A stretch of DNA of 48,850 nucleotides, taken from assembly GCA_964527395.1 (NCBI GenBank), contig CAZGQD010000009.1, positions 1-48,850 of the forward strand. Direction: 5' to 3'. The notes under the pieces are model-generated. The model was not told where the DNA came from. It searched no databases and worked only from the letters and a program-made list of their open reading frames with translations. Below are positions 17,036-27,300 of the stretch, piece by piece. The position numbers and the translations under genes are program-made. Each line of letters begins with the position of its first letter. Position 1 is the stretch's first letter. The stretch comes from GCA-2688265 sp964527395. GTDB lineage: Archaea > Nanobdellota > Nanobdellia > Woesearchaeales > GW2011-AR9.

Positions 17036-17538
17036 AAAGTTGCACCTGTAATTAAAATGTAAGTAATTGTTCCAGTAGTGAGAATAATTCCGAAGATTAT
17101 AAATTTTTCTGCTATTTGAATAATTCTTCTCTTTTGGTCTCTTTTTGAGATGTTTTTGTTTAGATTTTTTGAATATACTGTTCCTGCATTTTTGAAAATT
17201 AATGAAGCTTTATATTTTCCAATAGATCCAATGATGTCTTCGAATAGAGGTGTTTTTATTGTAGGTTCTTTCATACTGACAATTAAGAGAATAATTGCAG
17301 AAACTAGGCAAATAGTTCCTGAAATAAAGAGAGCTATAATGATTTTTGGAGCTAAAATGATGTTTTTCACAATAATTGTTTCTGAAAGTGGTAATGTGAT
17401 GATTAAAGAGCAAATTAAAAGGAGAATTTGGTTCTTTTTCTTAATATTATCATAACTTTCAAGATAAGTTTTGTATTGGTCTTTGATCTCTTGAAGCGCA
17501 TATTTAGCAATTTCTAGGTCTTTATCTGTCATAAACAA
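17032..17538 (-). CDS. Membrane protein, three TM segments
   Basis: 168 residues. A helical, charged N-terminus (about 1-36) precedes two hydrophobic segments (about 37-55 and 64-86). A cytoplasmic loop of about 50 residues follows, then a third segment (about 145-165). The plan resembles small 2-3 TM sensor/effector proteins such as SLATT-type, but sequence support is weak and I do not assign it. ATG 17538 or 17532 (MTDKDLE) may be the start. It is coupled to a 51-residue protein by overlapping stop and start codons. Confidence 0.6.
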   Translation of the reverse strand: MFMTDKDLEIAKYALQEIKDQYKTYLESYDNIKKKNQILLLICSLIITLPLSETIIVKNIILAPKIIIALFISGTICLVSAIILLIVSMKEPTIKTPLFEDIIGSIGKYKASLIFKNAGTVYSKNLNKNISKRDQKRRIIQIAEKFIIFGIILTTGTITYILITGATL

Positions 17539-17712
17539 AGTAATTTTAAGGATTTTTCTTAAATACTTATATTCTCTGTAATTTATATTGCTTTTTTGTT
17601 ATAAATGATGGTAACATAAGGTTTTTGATCAATTTTTCAGGTTATCTTTTTATATTATATAGTAAGCTGGAATATCTTATAGGAAATAAATTGTATTTTA
17701 GAGGTTATTATA

Positions 17713-20700
17713 ATGAGATATAAAGACGTTTGTTTAGAAACTGAAGAGAAAATACTAGCATATTGGAAGAAACAAAAGACTGTTGATTTTTTGCGAGAAC
17801 GTGACCAAGGTGGAGCTAAATTCTACTTTTTAGAGGGTCCTCCGTATACTTCTGGGAAGATTCATATGGGTCATGCATGGAATATGGCTTTAAAAGATAT
17901 GGTTCTAAGGTACAAAAGGGCTAAAGGACTTGATGTATGGGACAGAATGGGTTATGATATGCATGGATTGCCTACAGAGCAAAAAACTATGGCTAAATTA
18001 GGTCTTAAAGATAAGCAAGATATTGAGAACTTTGGTTTGTTGAAATTTAGGCGTGAATGTGAGAAATTCTGCTTAGAAATGAAAAAACAGATGGATATTG
18101 ATTTTGATAGGTTAGGGGTTACACTTGATTATAAGGATTCTTATCAACCGATAAAAAATTCGTTTATTGAAGGAGTTTGGTGGCTTGTTAAAAAGGCTCA
18201 TGAGAAAGGAAGATTGTATCAGGGTTTGCGAACAATGCATTGGGATTATGCTACGCAAAGTTCTGTTGCTAAGCATGAATTAGAGTATAAATCTGTTAAA
18301 GATACGTCAATTTATGTAAAATTTCCTGTACTAGATGTCAGAAAAGCAAAGCTTTTCGACACTGAAAATTTTCAATTTTCATGTGAGGAAAATACATTTT
18401 TTGTTATTTGGACTACAACACCGTGGACAATACCTCTAAATTTAGCTGTAATGGTGAATCCTGAGATTGACTATGTAACAGTTAGGGTAGAATTAGATTC
18501 AGGAGAGAAGGAAAATTGGGTTTTGGCGAAGGCTTTAGTGGAATCTGTTGTAGAAAAAGCGAAAGTTAAAAATCATGTAGTGCTTAGTGAGTTTAAAGGA
18601 GCAGATTTAGAAGGAAAAAGGTATTTTCACCCACTTGGAACACATGAATTTTTGCCAGAGGAATTACAGCAAAATCCTAAATTGTTTAGTGTTTTATTGA
18701 CTAAGGAGTATTGTGACGATAGTAGTGGGACAGGTCTTGTTCATTCAGCACCAGGTTGTGGGCCAGAGGATTATGAAGTAGGACATAAAAATGGAATTCC
18801 ACCATTTAATCCAGTAGATGAAGCAGGTTTTTTTGCTAACTTTGGACCATTTACAGGTTTGAGAGCAAAACTAGATGATCAGAAATTTGTTGAAATGATT
18901 AAAGAGAAAGGAGTATTGTTGGCAAAGCAGTCTTATACGCATGATTATCCTCATGGAGAGCGAAGTCATGAACCTGTTATATTTCGTACAACAAAACAGT
19001 GGTTCTTTAAAATTGAAGATTTAAAGGAGAGATTGCTTAAGTGGAATGAAGATGTGCATTGGGTGCCAAAATCTGCTCAAAATGCATTTCGAGGTTGGCT
19101 TGAGAATCTGCGGGACAATTCTATTAGTAAACAAAGGTTTTGGGGAACAGCAGTACCAATTTGGAAATGGGAAGATTCTGAGACTGGAGAAGAAGATTAC
19201 ATTGTAGTTGGGTCACTTGCAGAATTAAAAGAGCTTAGTGGACGAGAAGATAAAGATCTTAAGGATTTACATGTACCAGCTATTGATTCTATTGTGATTT
19301 ATAAAGGAGGTCGAGAGTATAAGCGTGTGCCTGATGTACTTGATGTATGGATTGATGCAGGAACTAGTGTATGGAACTGTTTAGATTTTCCAGCGCGAAC
19401 AGATTTATTGAAAAAGTATTATCCAGCGGATTTTATTTTGGAAGGAAAAGATCAGATTCGTGGTTGGTTTAATCTTTTAATGATTGGAGCAGCACTTGGT
19501 TTTGATAGATTGCCTTTTAAATCATGTTTTATGCATGGTTTTGTAACAGATGTAGATGGAGTTAAGATGTCCAAAAGTTTAGGTAATATAATCTCGCCTT
19601 ATGAAGTTATTGATAAGCATGGTGTTGATGTACTTCGAACTTATATGTGTCGAGCAACAGCAGGAGAAGATGTGAATTTTTCATGGGATGAACTTGCTTC
19701 ACTTGATCGGAGACTGAAAATTTATTGGAACTTGCATAAGTTTGTGATGAATTTGTCTGTGGAAGTTGGACAAAATCCGTTTGAGATGGATGATACAGTA
19801 ACAAAATCAATGATGGGTTATGAGGAGAAGTATATCATGTCACGTCTGCAAAGTACAATCTCAGAAGTAAGCTCACGGATGGAAAAATATGAATTAGATA
19901 AGGTGCCTTTGTTGATTGATGAGCTATTTTTAGATTTAAGTCGGAACTATTTACAGATGGTGCGTGAAAAATCTTCTGTTGGTAGTCAGGAAGATAAAGA
20001 AGTTGTACTTTATACATTGACTAAGGTTCTATTTGAAGGATTGAAGATGGCGCAGATTGTGATTCCATTTGTAACTGAAGCAATGTATTTGAATTTGCGT
20101 GAAGCTTTTGATTTAGAGGAAGAAAGTATTAGTCACTTTTTATGGCGGAAGGTTGATGAATCTTATTTGGATTTGACTGTTGAAAAGGAAATGGCAGTTG
20201 TGTTTTCAGTGATTCAAGCAGGTTTACATGCACGTGAGCAGGCAAAATTGGGACTTCGGTGGCCGATAAAGGAATTGGTTGTAGTTAGCTTAGATTCTGA
20301 TACAATTTTGGCAGTTGAAAAAATGCGAGACTTGCTTAAAGAGCAGCTTAAAGTAAAAGATATATCTGTACTTGAGAGTTTGCCAGGTGTTGATCAACGT
20401 ATTTTGCCAAATCCACGAAAAATTGGACCTAAATTTGCACAAAATAGTTCAGAAGTTATGACTAAGCTTGGACGTGTAGATTCTAATGAAGTACTTGAAC
20501 AGTTAGCTAAGTTTGGTGTGTATAAATTTGTGCTTGATTCTGGTGAGCAAGTGTCTGTGGATCGATTGGATTTATTGTTTGAGCGAGATGTACCTAAAGG
20601 TTATACTGAAGGAGAGTTTGAAAGCGGTTTTGCTTATATGAATCTTGAGCGTAGTGATGAACTTTTGGCAGAAGGTTATGCACGTGAATTAATGCGTCAT

Positions 20701-20949
20701 GTACAAAATGCTCGAAAAAAGGTAGGTTTTAGTAAGTCTGAAAGGATTTTACTTCATGTAACTTGTCCTGAAGATTTAGTTTCTGGGGTATCTTCATTTT
20801 CTGAGGCTATATCTGCTAAGGTAGGAGCTTCTAAGATTGCTGTTGTAGCTGCTGATTTTCCACGAAAGTTTGAACATCAAAAGGAAGTGAAAGTGCGTGA
20901 GCAAGTGTTCAAATTGGGTTTTGAGAAGGAAAAGAAGGAAGAAGTTTAG
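17713..20949 (+). CDS. ileS: Isoleucyl-tRNA synthetase
   Basis: Class I aminoacyl-tRNA synthetase that charges tRNA-Ile. At 1078 residues it has the long archaeal/eukaryotic form. The HIGH motif is HMGH at 51-54 (GKIHMGHAWN) and the KMSKS motif is at 618-622. The editing (CP1) domain lies between them and includes the conserved TTTPWT, and the archaeal-type C-terminal anticodon and zinc-like regions follow. A strong AGAGGTTATTATAATG supports the start. Two mini-palindromes (18341-18357 and 18363-18381) are inside the frame, coding roughly RKAKLFDTENFQFSC between KFPV and the ENTFFVIWTTTPWT block. They look like an in-frame insertion at the edge of the editing domain. Confidence 0.97.
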   Translation: MRYKDVCLETEEKILAYWKKQKTVDFLRERDQGGAKFYFLEGPPYTSGKIHMGHAWNMALKDMVLRYKRAKGLDVWDRMGYDMHGLPTEQKTMAKLGLKDKQDIENFGLLKFRRECEKFCLEMKKQMDIDFDRLGVTLDYKDSYQPIKNSFIEGVWWLVKKAHEKGRLYQGLRTMHWDYATQSSVAKHELEYKSVKDTSIYVKFPVLDVRKAKLFDTENFQFSCEENTFFVIWTTTPWTIPLNLAVMVNPEIDYVTVRVELDSGEKENWVLAKALVESVVEKAKVKNHVVLSEFKGADLEGKRYFHPLGTHEFLPEELQQNPKLFSVLLTKEYCDDSSGTGLVHSAPGCGPEDYEVGHKNGIPPFNPVDEAGFFANFGPFTGLRAKLDDQKFVEMIKEKGVLLAKQSYTHDYPHGERSHEPVIFRTTKQWFFKIEDLKERLLKWNEDVHWVPKSAQNAFRGWLENLRDNSISKQRFWGTAVPIWKWEDSETGEEDYIVVGSLAELKELSGREDKDLKDLHVPAIDSIVIYKGGREYKRVPDVLDVWIDAGTSVWNCLDFPARTDLLKKYYPADFILEGKDQIRGWFNLLMIGAALGFDRLPFKSCFMHGFVTDVDGVKMSKSLGNIISPYEVIDKHGVDVLRTYMCRATAGEDVNFSWDELASLDRRLKIYWNLHKFVMNLSVEVGQNPFEMDDTVTKSMMGYEEKYIMSRLQSTISEVSSRMEKYELDKVPLLIDELFLDLSRNYLQMVREKSSVGSQEDKEVVLYTLTKVLFEGLKMAQIVIPFVTEAMYLNLREAFDLEEESISHFLWRKVDESYLDLTVEKEMAVVFSVIQAGLHAREQAKLGLRWPIKELVVVSLDSDTILAVEKMRDLLKEQLKVKDISVLESLPGVDQRILPNPRKIGPKFAQNSSEVMTKLGRVDSNEVLEQLAKFGVYKFVLDSGEQVSVDRLDLLFERDVPKGYTEGEFESGFAYMNLERSDELLAEGYARELMRHVQNARKKVGFSKSERILLHVTCPEDLVSGVSSFSEAISAKVGASKIAVVAADFPRKFEHQKEVKVREQVFKLGFEKEKKEEV
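18337..18381. repeat. Two mini-palindromes inside ileS
   Basis: GAAAAGC-aaa-GCTTTTC (18341-18357, extended by TGTC / GACA) and TGAAAATT-ttc-AATTTTCA (18363-18381). Arm length, 3-nt loop and composition match the intergenic mini-palindromes at 8841-9196, 16764-16805 and 37600-37715. They lie where IleRS sequences normally run straight into the TTTPWT block. Confidence 0.7.
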
Positions 20950-20981
20950 GTTTTAGAAAGATATTATTTTTGCTTTTTGCT

Positions 20982-21296
20982 TTATATTTCTTCATTTATC
21001 CAATCTTGATATTTTTCTTTGGAGTTTGCTTCCCAGCTTAAAATTGCTGGAATATCATATGGATGAAGAGATTTTAGAGCTTTGATGGCATTTTTTTTCA
21101 TTTTTTTTGTGGTTTTGATGAGTAATTTGATTTCTTGGCTGTTTTCAATTTTGCCTTGCCAGAGATATTTGCTGTTGATTTTATTGCTGTTTGTGCAAAT
21201 AATTAGCTTTTGTTCTAGGAGCTTAGTTGCAATGGTGTCTGCTGATTCTTGGTTAGGGAGAGTAGTGTAGATTATTGAAATAGTATTATTTGACAT
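20982..21296 (-). CDS. cutA: CutA1-like divalent-ion tolerance protein
   Basis: Small trimeric ferredoxin-like protein of the CutA1 family, 104 residues from the ATG at 21296; the upstream in-frame TTG at 21317 would add seven. Family landmarks are IIYTTLPNQESADTIA at the start, the LWQGKI block in the middle, LLIKTTKK, and LHPYDIPAIL near the end. The usual Cys-containing strand appears as LIICTNSNKINS. The physiological role of CutA is unsettled (copper tolerance, signalling), so only the family is asserted. It converges with ileS, 32 bp apart. Confidence 0.9.
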   Translation of the reverse strand: MSNNTISIIYTTLPNQESADTIATKLLEQKLIICTNSNKINSKYLWQGKIENSQEIKLLIKTTKKMKKNAIKALKSLHPYDIPAILSWEANSKEKYQDWINEEI

Positions 21297-21326
21297 TTTA
21301 TTGGAAAATAAGAACAAATGAGTTAT

Positions 21327-21488
21327 TTAAATATAAGGGTCGTCGAATTGGATGGTATTTCTTCTAGCTTTAGCTATAGTTATCTTTTTACCTTCAATGT
21401 CTAAGGAACCTGTTTCTAATAGGCGCATAATTTCAGAATCACTTAATTTCTTGTGCAGACCTAATAATTTAGCATATTTACCATTCAT
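21327..21488 (-). CDS. Small conserved-looking basic protein, 53 aa
   Basis: A 53-residue frame beginning MNGKYAKLLGLHKKLSDSE and ending QFDDPYI. It is preceded by an AGGT ribosome-binding site, with a TATA-like TTTATATAG about 35 bp upstream. Composition (Lys, Leu, Ile, Asp) and codon use look coding. The segment LSDSEIMRLLETGSLDIEGKKITI resembles a helix followed by a beta-hairpin. It lies just upstream of cutA on the same strand and may share its transcript. No family is recognised. Confidence 0.6.
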   Translation of the reverse strand: MNGKYAKLLGLHKKLSDSEIMRLLETGSLDIEGKKITIAKARRNTIQFDDPYI

Positions 21489-21639
21489 CTGTTTTTAAAA
21501 GTGACCTTTCTATATAAATTTTTCCTGCTTTTGGCAAAATAAGGGCAAAATGGTGGTCTTTTAGGTAAATGCAGGTATATATGCCATATAATTTTTAGTA
21601 TCATATGTTTTTTATAGTAATTTCACTTGTAAATAGATT

Positions 21640-22287
21640 ATGGTTTATGCAGATATGAGGGAAAATCTTAGTTGGTACAAAAGGCTTACTTGGATTAGTA
21701 AAGTTAGGTGGCCAGTGAAGAGAGTTTTGTTTGTTGGAGTTAAGCATAGTCATGCTGTAGCAGTTTCAGAATATCTTTTTCGTAAATATCGTCATTGGTG
21801 GGACCAAATGCATGCTTTTTCTTGTGGAATAGAGATTAGTAGTGAAAGTATTGAAGAAAAGAGAGTAGTTGATTTGAAAGATTATGAAACTGTCAGGGCT
21901 TTTAGAAAAGTGCTTGATAAACAAGCTGTTAAATATTTGCGGGATTATAAGAAAAGAGTTTTTTCTGAGGATGTACTTGATGCTGTAGACATTATTTTGA
22001 CATTTGATGAGAAGATTTGTAATGAATTAAAGAGGAAATATAAGGGTGTTAGATATAAAATATTTACTTTGAAAGGGTTTGTTGATAGAGTAGGTGTTAG
22101 TAATGCATGGGAGAATTTGGATATTGATGTTTGTAATAATTCTGTTCAAGGACAGGTTTTGGCGATTTCTGAGGTGAAAAGATATGTGCATGAGTTGGTT
22201 AATATATTGGGTTTCTTGGAAGATGAAGTAGCAGGTCACGGAGTTGTGTTTAATGGAGTGCCAATGCCAACAGTGCGTGGTGGGTAA
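21640..22287 (+). CDS. LMW protein-tyrosine-phosphatase-like protein, active site lost
   Basis: 215 residues with the outline of the low-molecular-weight phosphatase/arsenate reductase fold. VLFVGVKHSHAVAVSEYLFRKY aligns with the family's VLFVCxGNxxRSPMAE loop, and DAVDIILTFDEKICNEL with its ADLIL strand. The catalytic Cys is replaced by Gly and the Arg of the phosphate loop is missing, so phosphatase chemistry is unlikely. It may bind a ligand or partner instead. TTTTTATAG lies about 27 bp above the ATG with no ribosome-binding site, so the gene is leaderless. It is followed 53 bp later by the NurA-like gene, which has its own TATA box. Confidence 0.55.
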   Translation: MVYADMRENLSWYKRLTWISKVRWPVKRVLFVGVKHSHAVAVSEYLFRKYRHWWDQMHAFSCGIEISSESIEEKRVVDLKDYETVRAFRKVLDKQAVKYLRDYKKRVFSEDVLDAVDIILTFDEKICNELKRKYKGVRYKIFTLKGFVDRVGVSNAWENLDIDVCNNSVQGQVLAISEVKRYVHELVNILGFLEDEVAGHGVVFNGVPMPTVRGG

Positions 22288-22340
22288 TTCTTTTCTGGAA
22301 TAATAATTGTTATAAACAAATAGTTTTCTCATTATATTGT

Positions 22341-23321
22341 ATGATTAAGAAAATTGGAAAGAAGTTAGAATCTGTGATTGAGTCTTATGGTTCAGAGGAT
22401 GCTTTGCTTTATAAAGGGTCTGAGATTGTAGTTTCTTTGGATAGTTTTAGGTCTCTGGAGTCAATTGATGTTGAAAATGATGATTCTAAATTAGTTTATT
22501 TTGTTGATGGAGGTCAAGCACAGATACTTAATGGAGGGTCTTTTATGCTTAGTTTTATTCGAGTCGCTGCTGTAGGGTATAAAGGCGAAGTGAAGGTAGA
22601 TATTCGTAAAAATGAGTTTTATGTGTTGACTTATTTGGTAGAGAGACAAGGTAGAAAATATTTTGAATCAAAGATATTTCCTATGGAAGGTTCTGAGAGG
22701 TTGATTCTTGAAGATTCTGCTGCTTTATTTGTAGCTTTGGATAATGATAATTTGACTGTAGGAAAACAAAATGTGCAAATAGGGTCTGTAGTAAATATGA
22801 TACGTAGGTTTTCTGAACTTAAATATGTTTATAAACTTTCTTCTGAGATCGGTGAAAAAGGAATAGTTGTTATTGATGGTAGTTTGCAAGCAAGTTACAC
22901 TGGAGAAGATAAAATAATTAATGAGTTTGGAGTTAATGTGTGTGCGCTTGCTAAAAGTAATAATTTATTTACTAGAAATGGAAATAATCCTTGTGTCTAT
23001 TTAAATAGGCTTTGTTCTTTAAGAGTGTGGAGTTATTCTTTGGTACCTGGAGTTGCTTTTGTGAAGCTAGATTCAAGAGCTTTACATGTTTTTAGATTTG
23101 ATGGGAATATTGAATTACTTGCTAATTTAGATGGTTTTTGTCATGATCCGTTGTTTTTGGGATATCCTTATGGTTTGATACTTGTTGACAAATTGGCTCG
23201 TGTGTCAAATGTAGAGAAACAGAGTCTTAGAGCACAATTTTTGTTACTTGATGAAGCAAAAATATTTAGAGATTATTTGACTACGAACAATGCTCATGAA
23301 ATTTTAGATACTGTGTTTTGA
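22341..23321 (+). CDS. NurA-domain nuclease
   Basis: 326 residues with the motif order of NurA, the 5'-3' nuclease that works with the HerA translocase in archaeal DNA end resection. An acidic VYFVDGG is near 52, VVIDGS near 176, ALAKSNNL near 202, and FVKLDSRALHVFRFD near 245. GYPYGLILVDKLARV is near 278 and the closing HEILD is near 320. The Asp residues in these blocks form the metal site in the family. A TATA box TTATAAAC (22310-22317) is 27 bp above the ATG, so the message is leaderless. No HerA gene is in the window. Confidence 0.72.
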   Translation: MIKKIGKKLESVIESYGSEDALLYKGSEIVVSLDSFRSLESIDVENDDSKLVYFVDGGQAQILNGGSFMLSFIRVAAVGYKGEVKVDIRKNEFYVLTYLVERQGRKYFESKIFPMEGSERLILEDSAALFVALDNDNLTVGKQNVQIGSVVNMIRRFSELKYVYKLSSEIGEKGIVVIDGSLQASYTGEDKIINEFGVNVCALAKSNNLFTRNGNNPCVYLNRLCSLRVWSYSLVPGVAFVKLDSRALHVFRFDGNIELLANLDGFCHDPLFLGYPYGLILVDKLARVSNVEKQSLRAQFLLLDEAKIFRDYLTTNNAHEILDTVF

Positions 23322-23344
23322 AGAAGGAGAAATATTTATTAGGT

Positions 23345-24214
23345 TTAAGATTTCTTTCTTTTTTTAGCTTTTTTCTTTGATCTTTTTGATTTAGTTTTGT
23401 AATGTTTATCTAGTTCTTTCTTGTGTTTTTTGTGAATTTTTTTGTGGTGTTTTTTGAAGTGATCTAAAGTTTCATAGTGTGAGTCTTCATGTAATATTAA
23501 TTTTTTTTCTTTTAATTTTAAGTTGTGTGAGAGAAAAACAATCTCAAATTTACCATTAAGCATGTGTTCTGGTCTTAGTGCTTTTCTAGCAGATATGATC
23601 TTTTTTTCTGCTTTTTCTATGAAGCTGTGAGCAGGTTTTACTGATCTTAAACCGGTTTTGTATCCAGCGTGATGAAAACAGGAATTCACTAGTTCTGAGC
23701 AAAAGAATTTTTCTTCGCTTTCTGTGAAAAAATAATCATAACTTTTACCAATTTGTTTGTGACCAAATTGAATAGCTTTTCTGATGATTTCGTTTTTGTT
23801 TTTTACATGTTTTGGTAGTCTGAGGATAGTAAAAGTGTCGTGATTTGAGAAAATATGGTGAAGAGTTGCGAAATGTACTCCTTTGCCTGTTGCTTGGATG
23901 AATGTTCTGTGTCCGATGTATAGGGCGGCGTGAGTAACAGCACCACCTATGATGATGCTAGTTAATTCGTGAAGGTTTCCAGTGAGAATGAAGTCGCCTT
24001 TTCTTAAGATTAAGTTTGCTTTGAACATGTCTTCTTTTGTGAGGAGGCTTTTTTCTTCATGAACAACTACTCCATGTAGGAGGTAGAAAAATTGAGAGAT
24101 CCATTTTTTGTGAATAGGAAAGCCTTTTGGCCATTTTTTAATAAAATGTGTTTGATGAAATTTAGGTTTAATTTTGTGATGGATTTTTTTGTGATAGGGA
24201 GTTTTTGAAGTCAT
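23345..24214 (-). CDS. YiiX/C92-like permuted papain-fold peptidase or amidase
   Basis: 289 residues. The central part resembles the YiiX/YebB (peptidase C92, NlpC/P60-superfamily) fold. LRKGDFILTG opens the domain (about 71-80), THAALYIGHRTFIQATGKGV carries the catalytic His (near 95), and FFCSELVNSCF the catalytic Cys (near 167). His before Cys marks the permuted order. Known relatives cleave amide bonds in lipids or peptides. A very basic Lys/His tail of about 60 residues ends the protein and could bind nucleic acid or membrane. It converges with the NurA gene. No signal peptide is seen. Confidence 0.72.
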   Translation of the reverse strand: MTSKTPYHKKIHHKIKPKFHQTHFIKKWPKGFPIHKKWISQFFYLLHGVVVHEEKSLLTKEDMFKANLILRKGDFILTGNLHELTSIIIGGAVTHAALYIGHRTFIQATGKGVHFATLHHIFSNHDTFTILRLPKHVKNKNEIIRKAIQFGHKQIGKSYDYFFTESEEKFFCSELVNSCFHHAGYKTGLRSVKPAHSFIEKAEKKIISARKALRPEHMLNGKFEIVFLSHNLKLKEKKLILHEDSHYETLDHFKKHHKKIHKKHKKELDKHYKTKSKRSKKKAKKRKKS

Positions 24215-24370
24215 GATTGTTTTTTGAAAAGTGTTAGTTGTTTATATTATTTTTTGTTTTGAGGATTAATTTTCATATTGATTATATTTCCTAATAGTCG
24301 TTTTTATGGTCTTTAAAGGAAAAGGTTTTAAAGAGTGGTTGATTGTATTTTGTTTAGAGGTGTGATCTGG

Positions 24371-27300
24371 TTGAAAAGTAATTTAGAGAGAGGGTTTTTC
24401 TATTTGATAATCTTTATTATAGTTGCAACTTTGGCTTATGCAGTAACAGTAGGAATTACGGGTCAAATAGATTTTAATGCAGGTACATATACTAATACTG
24501 AATTTTTTAATGGGGCTTTGAGAATTAATGCAGATGCTGCAGGTAGTGGAAACTACACTAGTAAGGTGATTGATGCTATTTCAACGGTAGATTGGCAAAG
24601 AGTATATTGGTTTGAGAACAATTTTTGTTCACAATGTGCTTTACAGAATTTTTCACGTAATGAGAGTAGTATGTTTTATTATGATAGTGGTGTTGATATG
24701 GATGAAACGATTGTTTTGTATCATTTGGATGAATCAGCAGCTGATAGTTTGGCTACAAATGAAGATTTTTATGATGCTGGTGGGAATTTTTTGCATGGAA
24801 ATGTAACTGGTACTGGATTAACATTTAATAATAATGGAGGGGTTTTTGCAGGAGCTATTGATTTTGATAATACAGAAGGAGGAATAAATGTAGGTTATTT
24901 TGATTTTTCAGCTTTATCAGATATTACAATGTCTGCTTGGTTCAAAACTAGTGTGACGTCTGGAACTAGGAGGCTTTGGACAAAAGATAGGAATGGAGTT
25001 CAAGGAAATTTTATCCAGTTTTTTATTGGTACAACATCTTATTTTAATGTTTATGACACTTCAATTGGAGGTTGGCAACAGGTTTCATATGACGCCAGTG
25101 CTTTTTTAGATGGTAATTGGCATAATAGAGTGGATGTTATTGATTCAGTAAATAATAAGATTTATACTTATTATGATGGTGTTCAAGTAGGAACAGATGC
25201 ATTTAATGCTGCAACTTTAGATGATTCAGATAATGAACTTTTGGCTTTAGGAATAGATTCAGCTTTAGTAACTCAAAGTTGGGAAGGTTCTATTGATGAG
25301 GCAGCTGTTTGGGCAAGAGCGTTTACAGCTCAAGAGGTTCAGGCTTTGTATAATCGTTCTGCAGCTCATTTTAATGTAAGTGTTAAAGCACGTAGTTGTA
25401 ATGATGTAAATTGTGCAGGAGAGAGTTTTACAGATTTTGGCGTTGGGACTGCTCCAATGGATATATCTACTTTACCTGATAATCAATTTATTCAATTTCA
25501 ATTTAATTTAAGTAGTAATCAAAGTGGATATAGTCCTAAAATAACTTATGTGAATCTGACAAATGAAACAAATGAATTTGAAATTAATTATACAAAAGGA
25601 ACACCTTGGACAATTAGTGCAGGTTCTAGAGCTGCTTCAGAAACAGGTGTTACAGCACCAACATTAGATTCTCCAGTTAATGTGACTGCTTCAACTGATA
25701 CAACACCATCTCTTGTTTGGGACAATGGAAATAATACACTTGGAGAAGCTACAACTTATAGGTTACAAGTAGCTACAGATGAAGCTTTTACTGCACTTGT
25801 TGTAGATGTAGCAGATATAGCAGAAACTAATGATACTCAAACAAGTTATACAACATCAGCTCTTACAGAAGATGACATATATTATTGGAGAGTACGTACT
25901 GAAATAAATGGGTTTGAGAGTGATTGGAGTACAGTTTTTTGGCAATTTGAAGTACAAATTGGAACTTTATTACCTCATGTTGGAGTTTCAACAGAAGCAG
26001 AGTTTGATGAAGGAACTTATACAAATACTGAATATTCTAGTAATGCATTACAAATAACTAGTGATGTTGCAGGAAGTGGAAATTATACTAGTAAAGTGTT
26101 AGATGCAAATGCGAGTTCAGATTGGCAAAATATTTATTGGTATAATAATGAGATTGCAGGATTGGAGTTACCAAATTTATCTAGAACGGATGGACCTTAC
26201 TATGATGGAATTGATATGAATCAAACAATTGCTTTGATGCATTTAGATGAGGCTGCTGCTGATAGTTTAGTAACAGGAGAAGATTTTTATGATATGGGAG
26301 GCAATTTTTTACATGCAAATGAAACTGGAAGTGGGACAGCGATAACTTATGGGACTGAAGGAGTTTTTGGTACAGCTATTACAGTTGATGGAGATACTAA
26401 TGATAAAGTTGCAACTTTAGGATTTATTAATTTTTCAAGCGTGTCACATTTTACTGTGTCAGCGTGGATTAATTTAACTTTAGGGGGTAATAGGAGAATT
26501 GTGGCTAAAGATAGTAGTGCTGAAAATAGTTGTTTTATATTAAGAACAGATAATGGAGATCCTTATTTTTATGTTATGGATTCAACAGTCTCTACTAGTA
26601 CATATAGGCAAGTACATAGTACAACAAATGTAAATAATGGTGTTTGGCATCATATGGTGGGTGTTGTAGATGCTACAGCTAATTTATTTATGTTATATGT
26701 TGATGGAGTTCAAGTTGCCAATGCTTCATTTAATGCTGATTTTATGTATGATCTTCCTGGAAGAGATATAACAATTGGAGGAAGTCATAATAATGTAGAA
26801 ACTTTTGGAGGAACCATTGATGAAGTAGCAATGTGGGGTAGAGTTCTTAATGATACAGAAATAAAGGAATTGTATGATAGGGGAGCTGCAATGAATAATG
26901 TTAGTATTAAAGTACGTAGTTGTGATGATGATGCTTGTTCAGGGGAAAGTTTTACTGATTTTGGTGTAAAAAATTCTCCAGCAGATATATCTTCACTTGT
27001 AGATAATCGATATGTTCAGTTTCAGCTTAATTTAAGTTCAGATACAGCAGGATATAGTCCTAAAATAACATATGTTAATTTAACTAATGAAACTACTGAA
27101 GTTGTAATTAATAAAACAAAAGGCACTTCATGGACTTTAAGTGATGGAACTCGTGCTTCTTCAGAGAGTGGTGTTACAGCTCCGACACTTGATTTCCCAG
27201 CTAATGATACTAGTTCGACTAATACTACTCCTGTATTGGTTTGGAATAATGGTAATAATACAATGGGTGAAGCTAGTAAATATAGATTGCAAGTAGCTAC

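Noticed and set aside
16880..17538. SLATT-type or CBASS effector pair
   Set aside because: Only the membrane plan is similar. No cyclase or other defence gene is nearby, and no motif supports it.
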